This document shows positions 42,457 through 51,507 of a DNA stretch of 64,000 bases, one piece after another (position 1 is the stretch's first letter; the number at the start of each line of letters is the position of its first letter). This DNA comes from Phycisphaeraceae bacterium (GTDB lineage: Bacteria; Planctomycetota; Phycisphaerae; Phycisphaerales; Phycisphaeraceae). Both the position numbers and the translations under genes were made by a program. The notes beneath the pieces were generated by a model. The model saw nothing but the letters and a program-made list of their open reading frames with translations, searched no databases and had not been told where the DNA came from. The stretch is from assembly GCA_020851735.1 (NCBI GenBank), contig JADZCD010000003.1, forward strand, positions 1-64,000, read 5' to 3'.

Positions 42457-42993
42457 TCAAAAGCCAGCCACTTGCGAAGCACTCAAAAGCGAGGCTTGCC
42501 AGAGTTTTTCTCCCTGGCGCAGGCATGCCAGCCACCCTGTAAATTGCCGCATCGTCACCTCCAGCACCAGGCGATCGGCAGTCCATAGCCGCGGGGTAAA
42601 CCAACCCTCGTCCACCCGCTTAACCCAGCCCCGGCCCGGCGTGCCACCGACCAGGCCCTGATAGCGCAGGTAAAGCGGACGATGATGGTCAATCTGCTGA
42701 CATGACCAGACCCCCGCGGTTGACCATTGCCCGCTCGGTACGTTGACCCGCGCTGCCCATAGCGTCCTCTCCCCCCCGGAAACTCCCTTACTCCCTGGAA
42801 AGGAACCCCCAAGGCCCTTGGGCATGGCCCTCAAGTCGGAGTGCAAGCTACGGGTGTTGCCCTTGGCGGCGATCTGGGGACAGCTATGGCTGGTCCGGGC
42901 AAGGCCCAGGATGACAGGATCTTCCAACAGCCAGTCGTAGTGACCGCCCTGGGGGGTTTCATGTCGTAAAAGGACTGTGGCTAACCGCTGCAT
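42457..42993 (-). CDS. LigD 3'-phosphoesterase-like single-domain protein
   Basis: A 178-residue protein. VLLRHETPQGGHYDWLLEDP matches the first block (HxxxxxxHWDWxLE style) of the phosphoesterase domain of bacterial ligase D and its stand-alone relatives; LYLRYQGLVGGTPGRGWVKR and FTPRLWTADRLVLEV match the later blocks. Between them about 30 residues (MPKGLGGSFPGSKGVSGGER) are coded by CCCCCCCGGAAAC spacer-type DNA, so the gene seems to carry a repeat insert. Stand-alone members are uncharacterised. The start is clear only from homology style. No ku or ligase gene is near. Confidence 0.6.
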   Translation of the reverse strand: MQRLATVLLRHETPQGGHYDWLLEDPVILGLARTSHSCPQIAAKGNTRSLHSDLRAMPKGLGGSFPGSKGVSGGERTLWAARVNVPSGQWSTAGVWSCQQIDHHRPLYLRYQGLVGGTPGRGWVKRVDEGWFTPRLWTADRLVLEVTMRQFTGWLACLRQGEKLWQASLLSASQVAGF

Positions 42994-43027
42994 TTCTCAG
43001 CTCGTATTCGGCTTACCTCCAGGGGAG

Positions 43028-43120
43028 CGACCTCCGGGGACGTTCCAGGGACTTCCGGGGACTTCCGGGGGCATTCCGGGGGACATTCCGGGGGACTTCC
43101 GGGGGACTTCCGGGGGCGGG
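43028..43120. repeat. Array of ACTTCCGGGG decamers
   Basis: About eight imperfect units with a core TTCCGGGG, spaced 10-12 bases apart, in a spacer. This is the densest cluster in the window of the TTCCGGGGG word found in many spacers and in some genes. Confidence 0.85.
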
Positions 43121-43339
43121 GGGATGGGCCTTTTTAGTTATAGGGCCTAAAATCACCTTCAGCTTTCCACTTGGCCAAGTTGGCGTGGGCGGGGGCGTGA
43201 TTGTTGACCGTATCTTCGGTACGATGAAAGGTAAAGTGGCTGGCCATCCGCCGGTTCGGCTGGAACAAGTGATTTTTACCGCTACCGTTTCGCCCGGTTG
43301 AACGTGGCCAAGCCAAGCCCTGATCAGGATAATAAGGCT
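43121..43339. other. Spacer before TPR lipoprotein gene
   Basis: No gene supported. A 37-codon minus-strand frame ending at 43134 looks slightly protein-like but has no ribosome site. Confidence 0.4.
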
Positions 43340-44032
43340 ATGACATTTCCCAGTATCTTTCGTCTTTCCCCCCGATCCGCACTGCTTTTGGGCTTGCTGG
43401 TGATCGCCACCGGCTGTGCTGTGCCTAATTCCGTGCTCATCCGTCGCGGTGAGCAGGCCATGCAGGCTGGGCAACTGGATCGGGCTGATCACTTCCTTAG
43501 CCGGGCCTTGCGGCAGGACCGCATCGATTGGCTGGCGCACTATCGCATGGGCCTGTTGCGCCTGCGCCAGGGCCGCCCGCTCGACGCGCAGCTTTCTTTG
43601 GAGAAGGCTCTGACCCTGCACGCCCGCGAGCCGGAAACCGGGGAAGTCATCGACGCGCTGGCCGAATCCCTGCTGATTCAGGAAAAGAAAACCGAATTGC
43701 TTGGGCTTCTGGAGCAGTCGATCAACGACTATGGCAAGGTGGAAGACTACCTCCGTCAGGCCCGCTTTATGACCCGCATGGGCGACGTGGACGGGGCGAC
43801 CCTGGCCTTGCGCAAGAGCGCGCTGGCGGCGGACCCGCTTGACCCGACCCCTTACCAGGCGATGTTCGAGTTTTATGATTCGATCGACGACAGCGCCAAC
43901 GCGATGATCGCGTTGCGGCATTTGTATTACTTCATGCCCCTGGACCCGGTCGTGGCTGCCCACCTGCGCAAATACGGCATCGTCCCCGGCCCGACCGTGG
44001 CGCTCGAACCCCTGTCTAAGAACAACCCCTGA
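43340..44032 (+). CDS. TPR-repeat lipoprotein
   Basis: A 230-residue lipoprotein: the signal (ALLLGLLVIATGC) ends in a lipobox. The mature part is made of TPR-like helix pairs: VLIRRGEQAMQAGQLDRADH, FLSRALRQDRIDWLAHYRMG, LLRLRQGRPLDAQLSLEKAL and LIQEKKTELLGLLEQ. It should be a periplasmic scaffold for protein contact; partner unknown. The ATG is preceded by AGGATAATAAGG; a TTG at 43298 is in frame but less likely. A strong terminator follows about 50 bp after the stop. Confidence 0.78.
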   Translation: MTFPSIFRLSPRSALLLGLLVIATGCAVPNSVLIRRGEQAMQAGQLDRADHFLSRALRQDRIDWLAHYRMGLLRLRQGRPLDAQLSLEKALTLHAREPETGEVIDALAESLLIQEKKTELLGLLEQSINDYGKVEDYLRQARFMTRMGDVDGATLALRKSALAADPLDPTPYQAMFEFYDSIDDSANAMIALRHLYYFMPLDPVVAAHLRKYGIVPGPTVALEPLSKNNP

Positions 44033-44078
44033 ACGCCCGGCCCCCCCGGACCCCCGGAAGTAACCATCAAAATGATCT

Positions 44079-44108
44079 AAGCCGCGTCGATCTCGATGCG
44101 GCTTTTTT
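44079..44108 (+). terminator. Intrinsic terminator of TPR lipoprotein gene
   Basis: AAGCCGCGTCGA and TCGATGCGGCTT pair (one G-U) and are followed by a run of seven T. Confidence 0.9.
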
Positions 44109-44218
44109 TACGCGCCGAGCCAGGACTGTTGATTCCAGCTTGCGCCCTTGCGAGGTGAAAGCGCGCACGATGGCCGCTTAGCGCACAATCGCTTCCGTCG
44201 CGATGACTTTCTCGTTTC

Positions 44219-44743
44219 TTACTTGGTCGCGGGGGAGGGTTCGGTCTTGACTTGCCCGTCTTTTTCGTAGGTGCCGGGGATGCCTTGGTAAGACGCGGGG
44301 AAGACGTAGTCCTTCCGCAGGGGGTAACCTTCCCAATCATCGGGGAGCAGAATCCGCCGCAGGTCGGTGTGGCCGTCGAAAACGATGCCCATTAAGTCGA
44401 ACGCTTCGCGTTCGTGCCAGTCCGCGGCTGGCCAAAGGTCCATGACCGAGGGAATCTTGGCGGTCTGGCGATCCACGATCACCTTGACGGCAAATTCGTG
44501 CCCGTGCGTGGTGGAATACAGATCGTAGACCCCGGCGAGTTTACCCTGGGCCAGGTAGTCCACGGCTGTCAGACAGGACAGCCAGTCAAAATCCAGTTCC
44601 GGGTCCTGGCGCAAGAACTCGGCGACCGCCCGCCAATGTTCCGCGGCGATGTGGACGCGCGGGTGCAGGTCATCGGGCAGGGATTCGATCAGCCAAGGCC
44701 CGAATCGGTCGTGAAGCTTTTGGGCGATCTGCCGTCCGGTCAT
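44219..44743 (-). CDS. nuoC: NADH-quinone oxidoreductase subunit C
   Basis: A 174-residue peripheral-arm subunit of respiratory complex I (30-kDa family). Seen: DFDWLSCLTAVDYL, YDLYSTTHGHEFAVKVIVDR, the family signature WPAADWHEREAFDLMGIVFDGH and LRRILLPDDWEGYPLRKDY. Length fits the stand-alone form (not fused to NuoD). The gene starts two bases after the nuoB stop, so the two are an operon. nuoD and later genes are not seen downstream, an unusual split. Confidence 0.95.
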   Translation of the reverse strand: MTGRQIAQKLHDRFGPWLIESLPDDLHPRVHIAAEHWRAVAEFLRQDPELDFDWLSCLTAVDYLAQGKLAGVYDLYSTTHGHEFAVKVIVDRQTAKIPSVMDLWPAADWHEREAFDLMGIVFDGHTDLRRILLPDDWEGYPLRKDYVFPASYQGIPGTYEKDGQVKTEPSPATK

Positions 44744-44745
44744 GA

Positions 44746-45252
44746 TTAAACCTGCCTTGCCAGCGCGGGTTGACGAGCGATGGTTTTCTTGTCGATCTTG
44801 TCTTGCAGACGCAGCAGGCCTTCCATCAGGGCCTCGGGGCGGGGCGGGCAGCCGGGCACGTAGACGTCCACGGGCACGACCAAATCGACGCCTTTGACCA
44901 CGTGGTAGCCATGAATGAAATAAGGTCCGCCGCCGACGGTGCAGGCGCCCATGGCCAGGACGTATTTGGGGTCGGGCATCTGGTTGTAGAGCCGGCGGAC
45001 GCGCGAGGCCATTTTGTAGGTGACCGTGCCGGCGACGATCATCAGGTCGGCCTGCCGCGGTGTGGCCCGAAAGGCGCCGGCCCCAAAGCGGTCCACGTCG
45101 TAGCGCGAGGCGGCAAAGGCCATCATCTCAATGGCGCAGCACGCTAAGCCGAAGGTCATCGGCCAGAGGCTGCTCTTGCGGGCCCAGTTGATCGCCCAGT
45201 CCAAGCTGGTGACGATCACGCCTTCTTCAAATCGGTTTTCAATCCAACTCAT
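44746..45252 (-). CDS. nuoB: NADH-quinone oxidoreductase subunit B
   Basis: A 168-residue complex I subunit that carries the N2 iron-sulfur cluster. The ligand cysteines lie in [14 protein letters not shown] (paired CC), [12 protein letters not shown] and [14 protein letters not shown], all in place. Length and order are normal. It is the first gene of a two-gene unit with nuoC; nuoA is not seen upstream, where a trkH-type gene is divergent. Confidence 0.96.
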   Translation of the reverse strand: MSWIENRFEEGVIVTSLDWAINWARKSSLWPMTFGLACCAIEMMAFAASRYDVDRFGAGAFRATPRQADLMIVAGTVTYKMASRVRRLYNQMPDPKYVLAMGACTVGGGPYFIHGYHVVKGVDLVVPVDVYVPGCPPRPEALMEGLLRLQDKIDKKTIARQPALARQV

Positions 45253-45485
45253 GCGTTGGTCCTATTTGCGTGGCAAGGCCACTGGACTTTTGAGTTTCAG
45301 CGGCAGGCGGTCCTGCGGGCCTGAGCCTGTGGCCCTAGCGATTGTAGAGTAACCGGCTCGCTCTGGCCACCAATAAAAAGCTTCCCGTATAGTCGTTTGG
45401 CGATGATTGCCATGGCGGCGCATGCGGCTCGGGGAGGCGTGACAGCGCTGGTTGACCTTCTTTTTGCCCGTTAACATCTAAAGGC

Positions 45486-46940
45486 GTGAGCCACACCGAT
45501 CAGCCATCCTATGTTTTGTCGCCCGGCGTGTTCCGGATGGTCAGTCGCATCCGGGGAGGCGTCGGGGGGGGAACGCTGCTACTGCTGTGTCTTTGCATAT
45601 TGATCGCGGGCGGTGTTTTTTGGATAAAGCAGCCGGTTTGTGTGCCGGTGGGCCAGGAGCTTTCCTGGACGGATGCGGTTTTTACGATCGTCAGCGCGGC
45701 GAGTCTCACGGGTTTGACGGTTAAAGACACCGCCCACCACTTTACGCCAAGGGGGCAGGCGGTCATCGCCCTGTGCATGCAAGTGGGGGGGCTGGTGGTG
45801 GTGGTCTTCGGCGCCCGGTATGTTTTTTTGATCAGTCGGTCGGCCCCATCAGGCGACCCAGCCGCGGCGGCGCAGGCGACGCCGGCGCCTTCCAGTCTGG
45901 GCCTTTTTTCGTTGGCCTGGCGAGTGGTGCTGTTTGCGTTCGCGGCGGAATTGTTGGGGGCTGTGCTGCTCTGGCTGATGGTTGATTCCGCTCTGCCGGC
46001 GCCGCAGCGTCTGGGGCTGAGTTTGTTTCATGCCGTCAGCGCGTTCGGCAACGCGGGCTTTACGCTGTTTCCAGGCGGCCTGGAGGGCTATCGCTACGCT
46101 TTGGGCGTTCACCTGGTGATTGCTCCGCTGATTGCATTGGGCGGCCTGGGCTTCCCGGTGTGGAGTGATTTGGTTAGCTTTTTGACAGCCCGATGGCGTT
46201 CAGGAGATGGGGGCAAAACGGCGCTGGGGCAGAACTCCGTCCGCCTTGGCTTACACACCCGAATTGTTCTCGCCACGACGCTGAGCCTGTATTTGTTTGG
46301 CGTGGCGGCTTTGGGAATCAGTCAACTATCGCCCTATTTTCACCGGGCGGTGGTGGCCAATCGCCAATCGCTGCCGGAGCTGACCCCCACGTATGCGGGA
46401 GGCATTTTGGCGGACGCCAGTTTCATGGCCATCTCCGCACGCACGGGGGGATTCAGCACGGTACCGGTGGAGCAGTTGCAGCCGGGCAGCCAATTCATCC
46501 TGATGACGCTGATGGCTGTGGGGGCCTCTCCCGGCGGTTTCGGCGGAGGGATGAAGACGGTGACGCTGGTGGTGCTGGTGCTCGGCGCATGGGCGGCGAT
46601 CCGCGGGCGTGGCCAGGCCAGGGTTTTTGGCGCAGCGATGGCAGACAGCCTTTTACGCGTGGCGGGCATCCTTGCGACGGCGCTGGTGGGCTTGATTGTG
46701 TTCTCGGCCTTTCTTTTGGCCCTCAGCGAGCCTTACCCGCTGGGCAAATTGCTGTTTGAAGCCACCAGCGCCGCAGCCAACAGCGGTCTGTCGTTGGGCA
46801 TCACCCCCGATTTGACTACTTTCGGAAAATGGGTGGTAACCGCCACCATGCTAGCGGGCCGGGTTGTCCCGATTGCCATTCTGGCCTCCCTGTCGGCATC
46901 GGCAGGGGATTGGCCGCAGCCCAGCGGGCGACCGGCTTGA
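45486..46940 (+). CDS. TrkH/KtrB-type potassium transporter
   Basis: A 484-residue membrane protein with eight or more helices and four K+-filter-like loops: AASLTGLTVKDTAHHF, HAVSAFGNAGFTLFPGG, MAISARTGGFSTVP and ATSAAANSGLSLG, each with the key Gly. It imports K+ (or Na+/K+) with a regulatory partner of the TrkA/KtrA type, which is not seen here. The first residues are uncertain: the frame opens with GTG with a weak ribosome site; MVSRIRGGVGGG 17 codons later is an alternative. It sits between nuoB and nuoI. Confidence 0.9.
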   Translation: MSHTDQPSYVLSPGVFRMVSRIRGGVGGGTLLLLCLCILIAGGVFWIKQPVCVPVGQELSWTDAVFTIVSAASLTGLTVKDTAHHFTPRGQAVIALCMQVGGLVVVVFGARYVFLISRSAPSGDPAAAAQATPAPSSLGLFSLAWRVVLFAFAAELLGAVLLWLMVDSALPAPQRLGLSLFHAVSAFGNAGFTLFPGGLEGYRYALGVHLVIAPLIALGGLGFPVWSDLVSFLTARWRSGDGGKTALGQNSVRLGLHTRIVLATTLSLYLFGVAALGISQLSPYFHRAVVANRQSLPELTPTYAGGILADASFMAISARTGGFSTVPVEQLQPGSQFILMTLMAVGASPGGFGGGMKTVTLVVLVLGAWAAIRGRGQARVFGAAMADSLLRVAGILATALVGLIVFSAFLLALSEPYPLGKLLFEATSAAANSGLSLGITPDLTTFGKWVVTATMLAGRVVPIAILASLSASAGDWPQPSGRPA

Positions 46941-46989
46941 CGTTTGCCCAGCCAGCCTCAACAATTGCGTGCCTGACTAAACCTCCCGG

Positions 46990-47547
46990 ATGATCTGCCC
47001 TATGCCCATCAAAGACCAGGACGTTCTGCTGATTGCGCCGACGCCCATCAGTCGCAGCGAGGCGATGTACCTGCCGGAGGTCTTTAAGGGCTTGGGCACC
47101 ACGTTCAAGCACGTATTAGGTTCAATCGGTCGCGGGCGGATGAATCGGGCCATGTGCTATCCGGAGGAACGCCGTGAGGACCTGCCTGTCGAAAAGGGCG
47201 GCCTGTATAAGCCCAACTTCCGAGGGGTGCATCGGCTCAACCGTGATGAGGAAGGGCGGGTGCGCTGCGTGGCCTGCTTTATGTGCTCCACCGCCTGCCC
47301 GGCCCACTGCATTCACATCGAGGCCGGCCCAGCTCCCTGGGACGATCGCGAAAAATATCCGGTGAAGTTCGACCTCGACGAATTGCGCTGCATTTTCTGC
47401 GGCATGTGCGAGGAAGCGTGTCCTGTCGACGCCATCGAACTGACCCCCACGTACGACATCGTGGGCCTAACCCGTCAGGAAATGATTTTCGACAAGCAGA
47501 AGCTCCTGGCGGTATACGACCAGACCATCTCCAACAAGCCGATGTGA
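46990..47547 (+). CDS. nuoI: NADH-quinone oxidoreductase subunit I
   Basis: A 185-residue ferredoxin-like complex I subunit with two [4Fe-4S] motifs: CVACFMCSTACPAHC and CIFCGMCEEACPVDAIEL. The amphipathic N-terminal part (YLPEVFKGLGTTFKHVLG) rests on the membrane arm. MPIKDQ, four codons after the first ATG, is an alternative start. It is separated from nuoBC by a transporter and lies on the other strand. No nuoH or nuoJ follows. Confidence 0.92.
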   Translation: MICPMPIKDQDVLLIAPTPISRSEAMYLPEVFKGLGTTFKHVLGSIGRGRMNRAMCYPEERREDLPVEKGGLYKPNFRGVHRLNRDEEGRVRCVACFMCSTACPAHCIHIEAGPAPWDDREKYPVKFDLDELRCIFCGMCEEACPVDAIELTPTYDIVGLTRQEMIFDKQKLLAVYDQTISNKPM

Positions 47548-47903
47548 CCCGACGTTGCGGCGCGCGGGCTGGTTTTCGTCCGATAAGAGCCCGATGCTTG
47601 GATGGCCATCTTTTTTGAGTTGGGATTGGGCGGGCGACTAGATTCGGTCGTCGGGCGATGGCCTTACACGATAGTCCGTACCTGGTTTGGTCGGACCTGG
47701 CCTTGGCGACAGATCCGAACCGCGAATTCACCGACCGTTTGCCTGGCCGCGGCCAAACCGCAGTGTTTTTTTAGCATATGCGTTAACTCCCCATGCGTGG
47801 GGCGAAGTTGTTTTTCGATTCGTCTCCGTGGCTGCAGAGGGGAGAGGATTTCACCGATCTAAATTAGACTTGACAATCTTTTTTGTTGCTTCCGGAGCGC
47901 ACG
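47548..47903. other. Spacer without recognised gene
   Basis: About 355 bp. Nothing coded is convincing. There is a GCATATGC palindrome near 47776 and an AT-richer stretch (47860-47890) that may hold the promoter of the response-regulator gene. Confidence 0.45.
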
Positions 47904-48323
47904 ATGTCTACTGCGGTTCCCAATCGCTCGGCTTCTCATGCGACGGTGTCCCAGCGGCGTTTCCTGCTGGTGGATGATTCGGTCACCCTGCGCAAACTTA
48001 TTTCTTCGCTCTTGAGCCAGAGTTTTGGCGCGGTGACCATGGCTGCCGATGGTGATGAGGCGGTAAAACTGGCCATGGAAGCCCAAGAGCAAGGGCAACC
48101 CTTTGACCTGATCCTCATGGATGTGGTGATGCCTCACTTAAACGGCTGCGAAGCGACCTTCCAGTTACGCCAGGCTGGCTACCGCGGCAAGATCATCATT
48201 CTGACTGCGGCGGATCGCGAGTTTGACCAGGCCCGCGTGTTGTGTGCCGGGGCGAATGACTTTCTGCCTAAGCCCTTCGGTCCCGAAGAGCTGGCTCGCG
48301 TGGTTAAGCAACATTTGTCCTGA
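47904..48323 (+). CDS. Response regulator, receiver domain only
   Basis: A 139-residue CheY-like protein. FLLVDDS gives the acidic pair, LILMDVVMPHLNG the phospho-acceptor Asp, IIILTAA the Thr switch and LPKPF the conserved Lys. There is no output domain, so it should act by contact with a partner, as in phosphorelays or chemotaxis-like systems. The first 20 residues are disordered. GGAG lies eight bases before the ATG. No kinase is adjacent. Confidence 0.93.
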   Translation: MSTAVPNRSASHATVSQRRFLLVDDSVTLRKLISSLLSQSFGAVTMAADGDEAVKLAMEAQEQGQPFDLILMDVVMPHLNGCEATFQLRQAGYRGKIIILTAADREFDQARVLCAGANDFLPKPFGPEELARVVKQHLS

Positions 48324-48395
48324 TGAACATGGCAGGGGAGTCGCGCTGGCGATGCGGAGCGCCACGTTGATATGGCCGGGTCGGGTACGCGCGGA

Positions 48396-49907
48396 CTATT
48401 GCGTGCCGGGGATCAAGGTTGATTCGTGGGCTTGCGTGCGCCGCACATAAACCACCAGATCGTCGGTGAAATCCGGCAAGGACAGGCTTGCAACGTAATG
48501 CAATCCCTTGCTCTCGTGCGTGGTCCGCCCCAGTTCCGCAAGGTCGGCTGGGTTGATGAAGAGCAACTCGTATCGCCCGTCGGGCAGACGCAGTCTGAGG
48601 CTCGCGGTTTCCACCGTCTGCCCGGTTTTCCCCGTGCAAAGGTAAACCATCGCCTGGGCGCGGTTCGGTTCAGCCAGCGACGCCTGGATCAGACGCAGGT
48701 CGTTGCCGATCAGGGCGGTGAAGTCCGGCTCCATTTTCCAGAAGGGCATGCCTCGAAAGAAGCGTGCCATCGGCTCGACAAATTCGTGCCCCGGCCCGCG
48801 GTAATTCGGGTCGTCGATTCCCTCGCACCCGTCCCAGGAGTGCCAGGTCCAGAACCCGCCGGCGGCGCACCACAGCCAACCCTGTTTGCGGCGGTGCACG
48901 CCGTCGTCGTTTTGATGCCGTACTTCCCGTCCGGTTTCGTTGTTGAACGCGGGTTTGCCATGGGAACGCGAGTTTCGCGCCACTGCCAGGTACCAGCTTT
49001 TCAGCGGCCAGGCGGCGGTTGAGCCGGTGCAGGTGTGCGTGATGGCCAGGTCCATCCAAGGCTTGTCCGGCCAGAGGGGCCCGTCGGTGGTGCCGTTGGA
49101 GGAGCATACGGGCCTGCCCCAGGGGTCGTGCGCTTTCAGATACGTTCCCACCTGATCCTGAAACGTTTCGTTGCGGGCGTATTCGTTGTGGATTTCCCAC
49201 GTCAACACGTTGGCATAGTTGCCCAGTCGCTTGATCACCTCAGCCCAGTAAAGCTCCTGGGATGGCTGGGTGTCTTTGTCGAGCTTCAAGTGGGAATAGA
49301 GCACTACGTCCAGGCCGATGCCCATTTCCCCCGCCAGACGAGCGCGCCGCTGCACTTCCCACCAGTAAGGCTCATTCATCACGGCGAAATCCGGGTTGTC
49401 GCGCGTGCCGCCCCACGGCCAGAGGTCAAGGCCCAGTTGCTCGAAGTACGGCTGCCCCTCCAGGGTGACGCGTATGACGTTGACGCCTTGGGCTTTGGCG
49501 CGTTCCAGGTAGCCTTGCGGATCCTTGCACGCAAAATAGGCCCAGGCAGTCTTGTTGAGGATGAAAAGATGTTCGCCTTCCCGATTGACCAGTTGAGGGG
49601 GGAATCGGGCATCGACCCGAAAAGGCGACGTCCAGGGCGGGGCGAAACCTATGCCGTCGAATGGAGGGGCGGTCGCGGCGGGCATGGTCGCGGGATGGTC
49701 TTTCGGGGTGGCGTCCTGACGCACAATGACATCCTCAGCCATGATGTTAAAGCCCTCAATGCCGGTGGCCAACAACCACGCGCAACCGATCACTAGACCA
49801 CATATCCAGCCCCGTGCCCCAATGTTTGGGCTAGGGCAAGTGGTTCTGGCGGTTCGTACATCGATGGAGCACCGGGTTGTCATACTGGGCCGGCCGTCAG
49901 TTTCCAT
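48396..49907 (-). CDS. Exported clan-A-like glycoside hydrolase
   Basis: A 503-residue protein with an N-terminal hydrophobic segment (ICGLVIGCAWLLATG) preceded by about 30 polar residues. The catalytic barrel shows YLERAKAQGVNVIRVTLEG, LTWEIHNEYARN (likely acid/base Glu in HNE) and AFNNETGREVR (likely nucleophile Glu). After it comes GFWTWHSWDGCEG and a C-terminal beta domain with LRLRLPDGRYELLFINPADL. The order fits DUF4038/apiosidase-like or cellulase-like enzymes; the substrate is unknown. A shorter start (MTTRCS, eight codons on) is possible. Ribosome sites for both are weak. Confidence 0.72.
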   Translation of the reverse strand: METDGRPSMTTRCSIDVRTARTTCPSPNIGARGWICGLVIGCAWLLATGIEGFNIMAEDVIVRQDATPKDHPATMPAATAPPFDGIGFAPPWTSPFRVDARFPPQLVNREGEHLFILNKTAWAYFACKDPQGYLERAKAQGVNVIRVTLEGQPYFEQLGLDLWPWGGTRDNPDFAVMNEPYWWEVQRRARLAGEMGIGLDVVLYSHLKLDKDTQPSQELYWAEVIKRLGNYANVLTWEIHNEYARNETFQDQVGTYLKAHDPWGRPVCSSNGTTDGPLWPDKPWMDLAITHTCTGSTAAWPLKSWYLAVARNSRSHGKPAFNNETGREVRHQNDDGVHRRKQGWLWCAAGGFWTWHSWDGCEGIDDPNYRGPGHEFVEPMARFFRGMPFWKMEPDFTALIGNDLRLIQASLAEPNRAQAMVYLCTGKTGQTVETASLRLRLPDGRYELLFINPADLAELGRTTHESKGLHYVASLSLPDFTDDLVVYVRRTQAHESTLIPGTQ

Positions 49908-49964
49908 GTCAGATGCTTAGGTGATCCGGGCATTGTAGCCCTGGTCCGGCCCGCGGGTCGAGGA

Positions 49965-50837
49965 TTATTCGGCGCCGGGAGCGATTGCGGGGGCGGAGCC
50001 ATCCCCCCCGGTCCACCAGGCGGTGCTGTCGCCGATGCCGCTGGCCAGGTAGCCGCCGTCGACCACGAGTGTATGCCCGTTGACAAAGGAAGCGGCCGGG
50101 CTGGCCAGGAACACCGCGGCCCCAGCGATTTCCCGCGCCTCGCCGAAGCGTCCCATCGGGGTATGCTCGAGGATGCGCCGGCCGCGATCGGTGTTTTCGA
50201 TCATTTTGCGGTTGATGTCGGTGGGCACGAAGCCGGGAGCGATGGCGTTGACGCGGATGCCGAACTTGGCCCACTCATTGGCCAGCGCACGGGTTAAGCC
50301 CAGCACCGCGTTTTTGGCCGCGGCGTAGGCGGCCACCTCAATCAAGTCCACGAAAGAACTGATCGAGGCCAGGTTGATGATGCACCCCGAGTGCTGTTCG
50401 CGCATCAGGTGCCCAGCCGCCTTGGCGCAGCGCAATGAGCCGGTGACGTGGGTGTCGTAGATCTGGTTAAAGTCGGCGGGATTGAGTTCGAACGTCGGCT
50501 TACGCAGCATGACGCCGGCGGCGTTGACCAGGATGTCGATGCGTCCGAACAGGTCGACGGTGCGTTTGACGGCTGCTTCCACGCTGCGATCGCTGGTCAC
50601 ATCCAGGCCGGTGCCCGTCACGATCGGTGCGGCTGCGTCGATCTGGTCGGTTTCCGTCGCTCGGGCCAGCTGCTTGACGGCGGCTTCCACCTTGTCCTGA
50701 TTGCGCGAGGCGATCAGGACCTTGGCGCCCTGTTCCAGCATGGCCTGGGCGATCGCCAGGCCGATGCCGCTGGCGCCGCCGCTGATCAGGGCCGCTTTGC
50801 CGCTAAGGTCGAACATGGTCTTTTTTCGGTCCGTCAT
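49965..50837 (-). CDS. Short-chain dehydrogenase/reductase
   Basis: A 290-residue classical SDR: AALISGGASGIGLAIA is the TGxxxGxG cofactor motif variant (SGGASGIG), ILVNAAGVM the NNAG motif equivalent, a Ser in IINLASISSF and YAAAKNAVLGL give the catalytic Ser-Tyr-Lys. The C-terminus has GFVPTDINRKM and VNGHTLVVDGGY. It resembles gluconate 5-dehydrogenase-like and 3-oxoacyl reductase-like members; the substrate is open. An ATG seven codons later (MFDLSGK) is an alternative start. The tail after GGYLASG is longer than usual, about 25 residues of Ser/Trp/Gly. Confidence 0.87.
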   Translation of the reverse strand: MTDRKKTMFDLSGKAALISGGASGIGLAIAQAMLEQGAKVLIASRNQDKVEAAVKQLARATETDQIDAAAPIVTGTGLDVTSDRSVEAAVKRTVDLFGRIDILVNAAGVMLRKPTFELNPADFNQIYDTHVTGSLRCAKAAGHLMREQHSGCIINLASISSFVDLIEVAAYAAAKNAVLGLTRALANEWAKFGIRVNAIAPGFVPTDINRKMIENTDRGRRILEHTPMGRFGEAREIAGAAVFLASPAASFVNGHTLVVDGGYLASGIGDSTAWWTGGDGSAPAIAPGAE

Positions 50838-50896
50838 GCCCTGCTTACTCCGTGCCCGGTGCGATAGCATACCCTGGATTGATCCGCTTCCTGCGT

Positions 50897-51409
50897 TTAG
50901 AGGCCCTGCAGAGCGCTCGGCGGCTGGTCCATGGCGCTGTGTTCGACCGCCACCGGGTCCAGGGCCCGCAGCAGTTCCCAGATCGCCAGCAGCACGGCGG
51001 CCATCATCGCGGCGATGCCCAGGAAAAAGAATCCCACCGCCAGCCAGGCCGCCCAATCCAGGGCCTTCCACAAGCCTAAAGCCAGCGAACAGCCCAGCAT
51101 GCAGAGAACCGAAATAAGCAGGCTGATCAGGGCGTTGCGCACCAGGCGGCCGCGCTTGAGGATGTGCGGCATCTGCTTTTCCAGGGTGATCGCCCGCCGG
51201 CGCAATTGCCCGGCCTGTGGGCCAGTCTGTTCTTCGAGCGCCAGCGTGGACAGGTGCGTGAGCACCTCCACCCGTTCCTTGTTGAAAGCCCGGGCGCGTG
51301 AGACGATGGCGGCCAGGCGGTTATACAGCGCCAGGCACAGCAAACCGCAGGCGGAAATCAGCACCACCGGCGCCACCAGCATCTGAATGATTGATTGTGG
51401 ATTTTCCAT
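50897..51409 (-). CDS. DUF2721 family membrane protein
   Basis: A 170-residue protein with three membrane helices and the DUF2721 pattern: SIIQMLVAPVVLISACGLLCLALYNRLAAIVSRAR at the N-terminus, a charged cytoplasmic stretch to about residue 85, then ALISLLISVLCMLGCSLALGL and a third helix. Function unknown. The start is at the first Met with the helix beginning seven residues in. It lies between the SDR and the Gfo/Idh/MocA gene, same strand. Confidence 0.8.
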   Translation of the reverse strand: MENPQSIIQMLVAPVVLISACGLLCLALYNRLAAIVSRARAFNKERVEVLTHLSTLALEEQTGPQAGQLRRRAITLEKQMPHILKRGRLVRNALISLLISVLCMLGCSLALGLWKALDWAAWLAVGFFFLGIAAMMAAVLLAIWELLRALDPVAVEHSAMDQPPSALQGL

Positions 51410-51507
51410 GACCCCAAGGCTCCTGCGGACAAGGGCTGCCTACCCTTGGATGTCGGCTCGAACGGCGAACCGGCACGGCTTAGATCATCTCATTTTCAAA
51501 ACGGTTC

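Noticed and set aside
43134-43316. Minus-strand frame of 60 codons before the TPR lipoprotein
   Set aside because: The end looks a little protein-like but there is no ribosome site and no family pattern.
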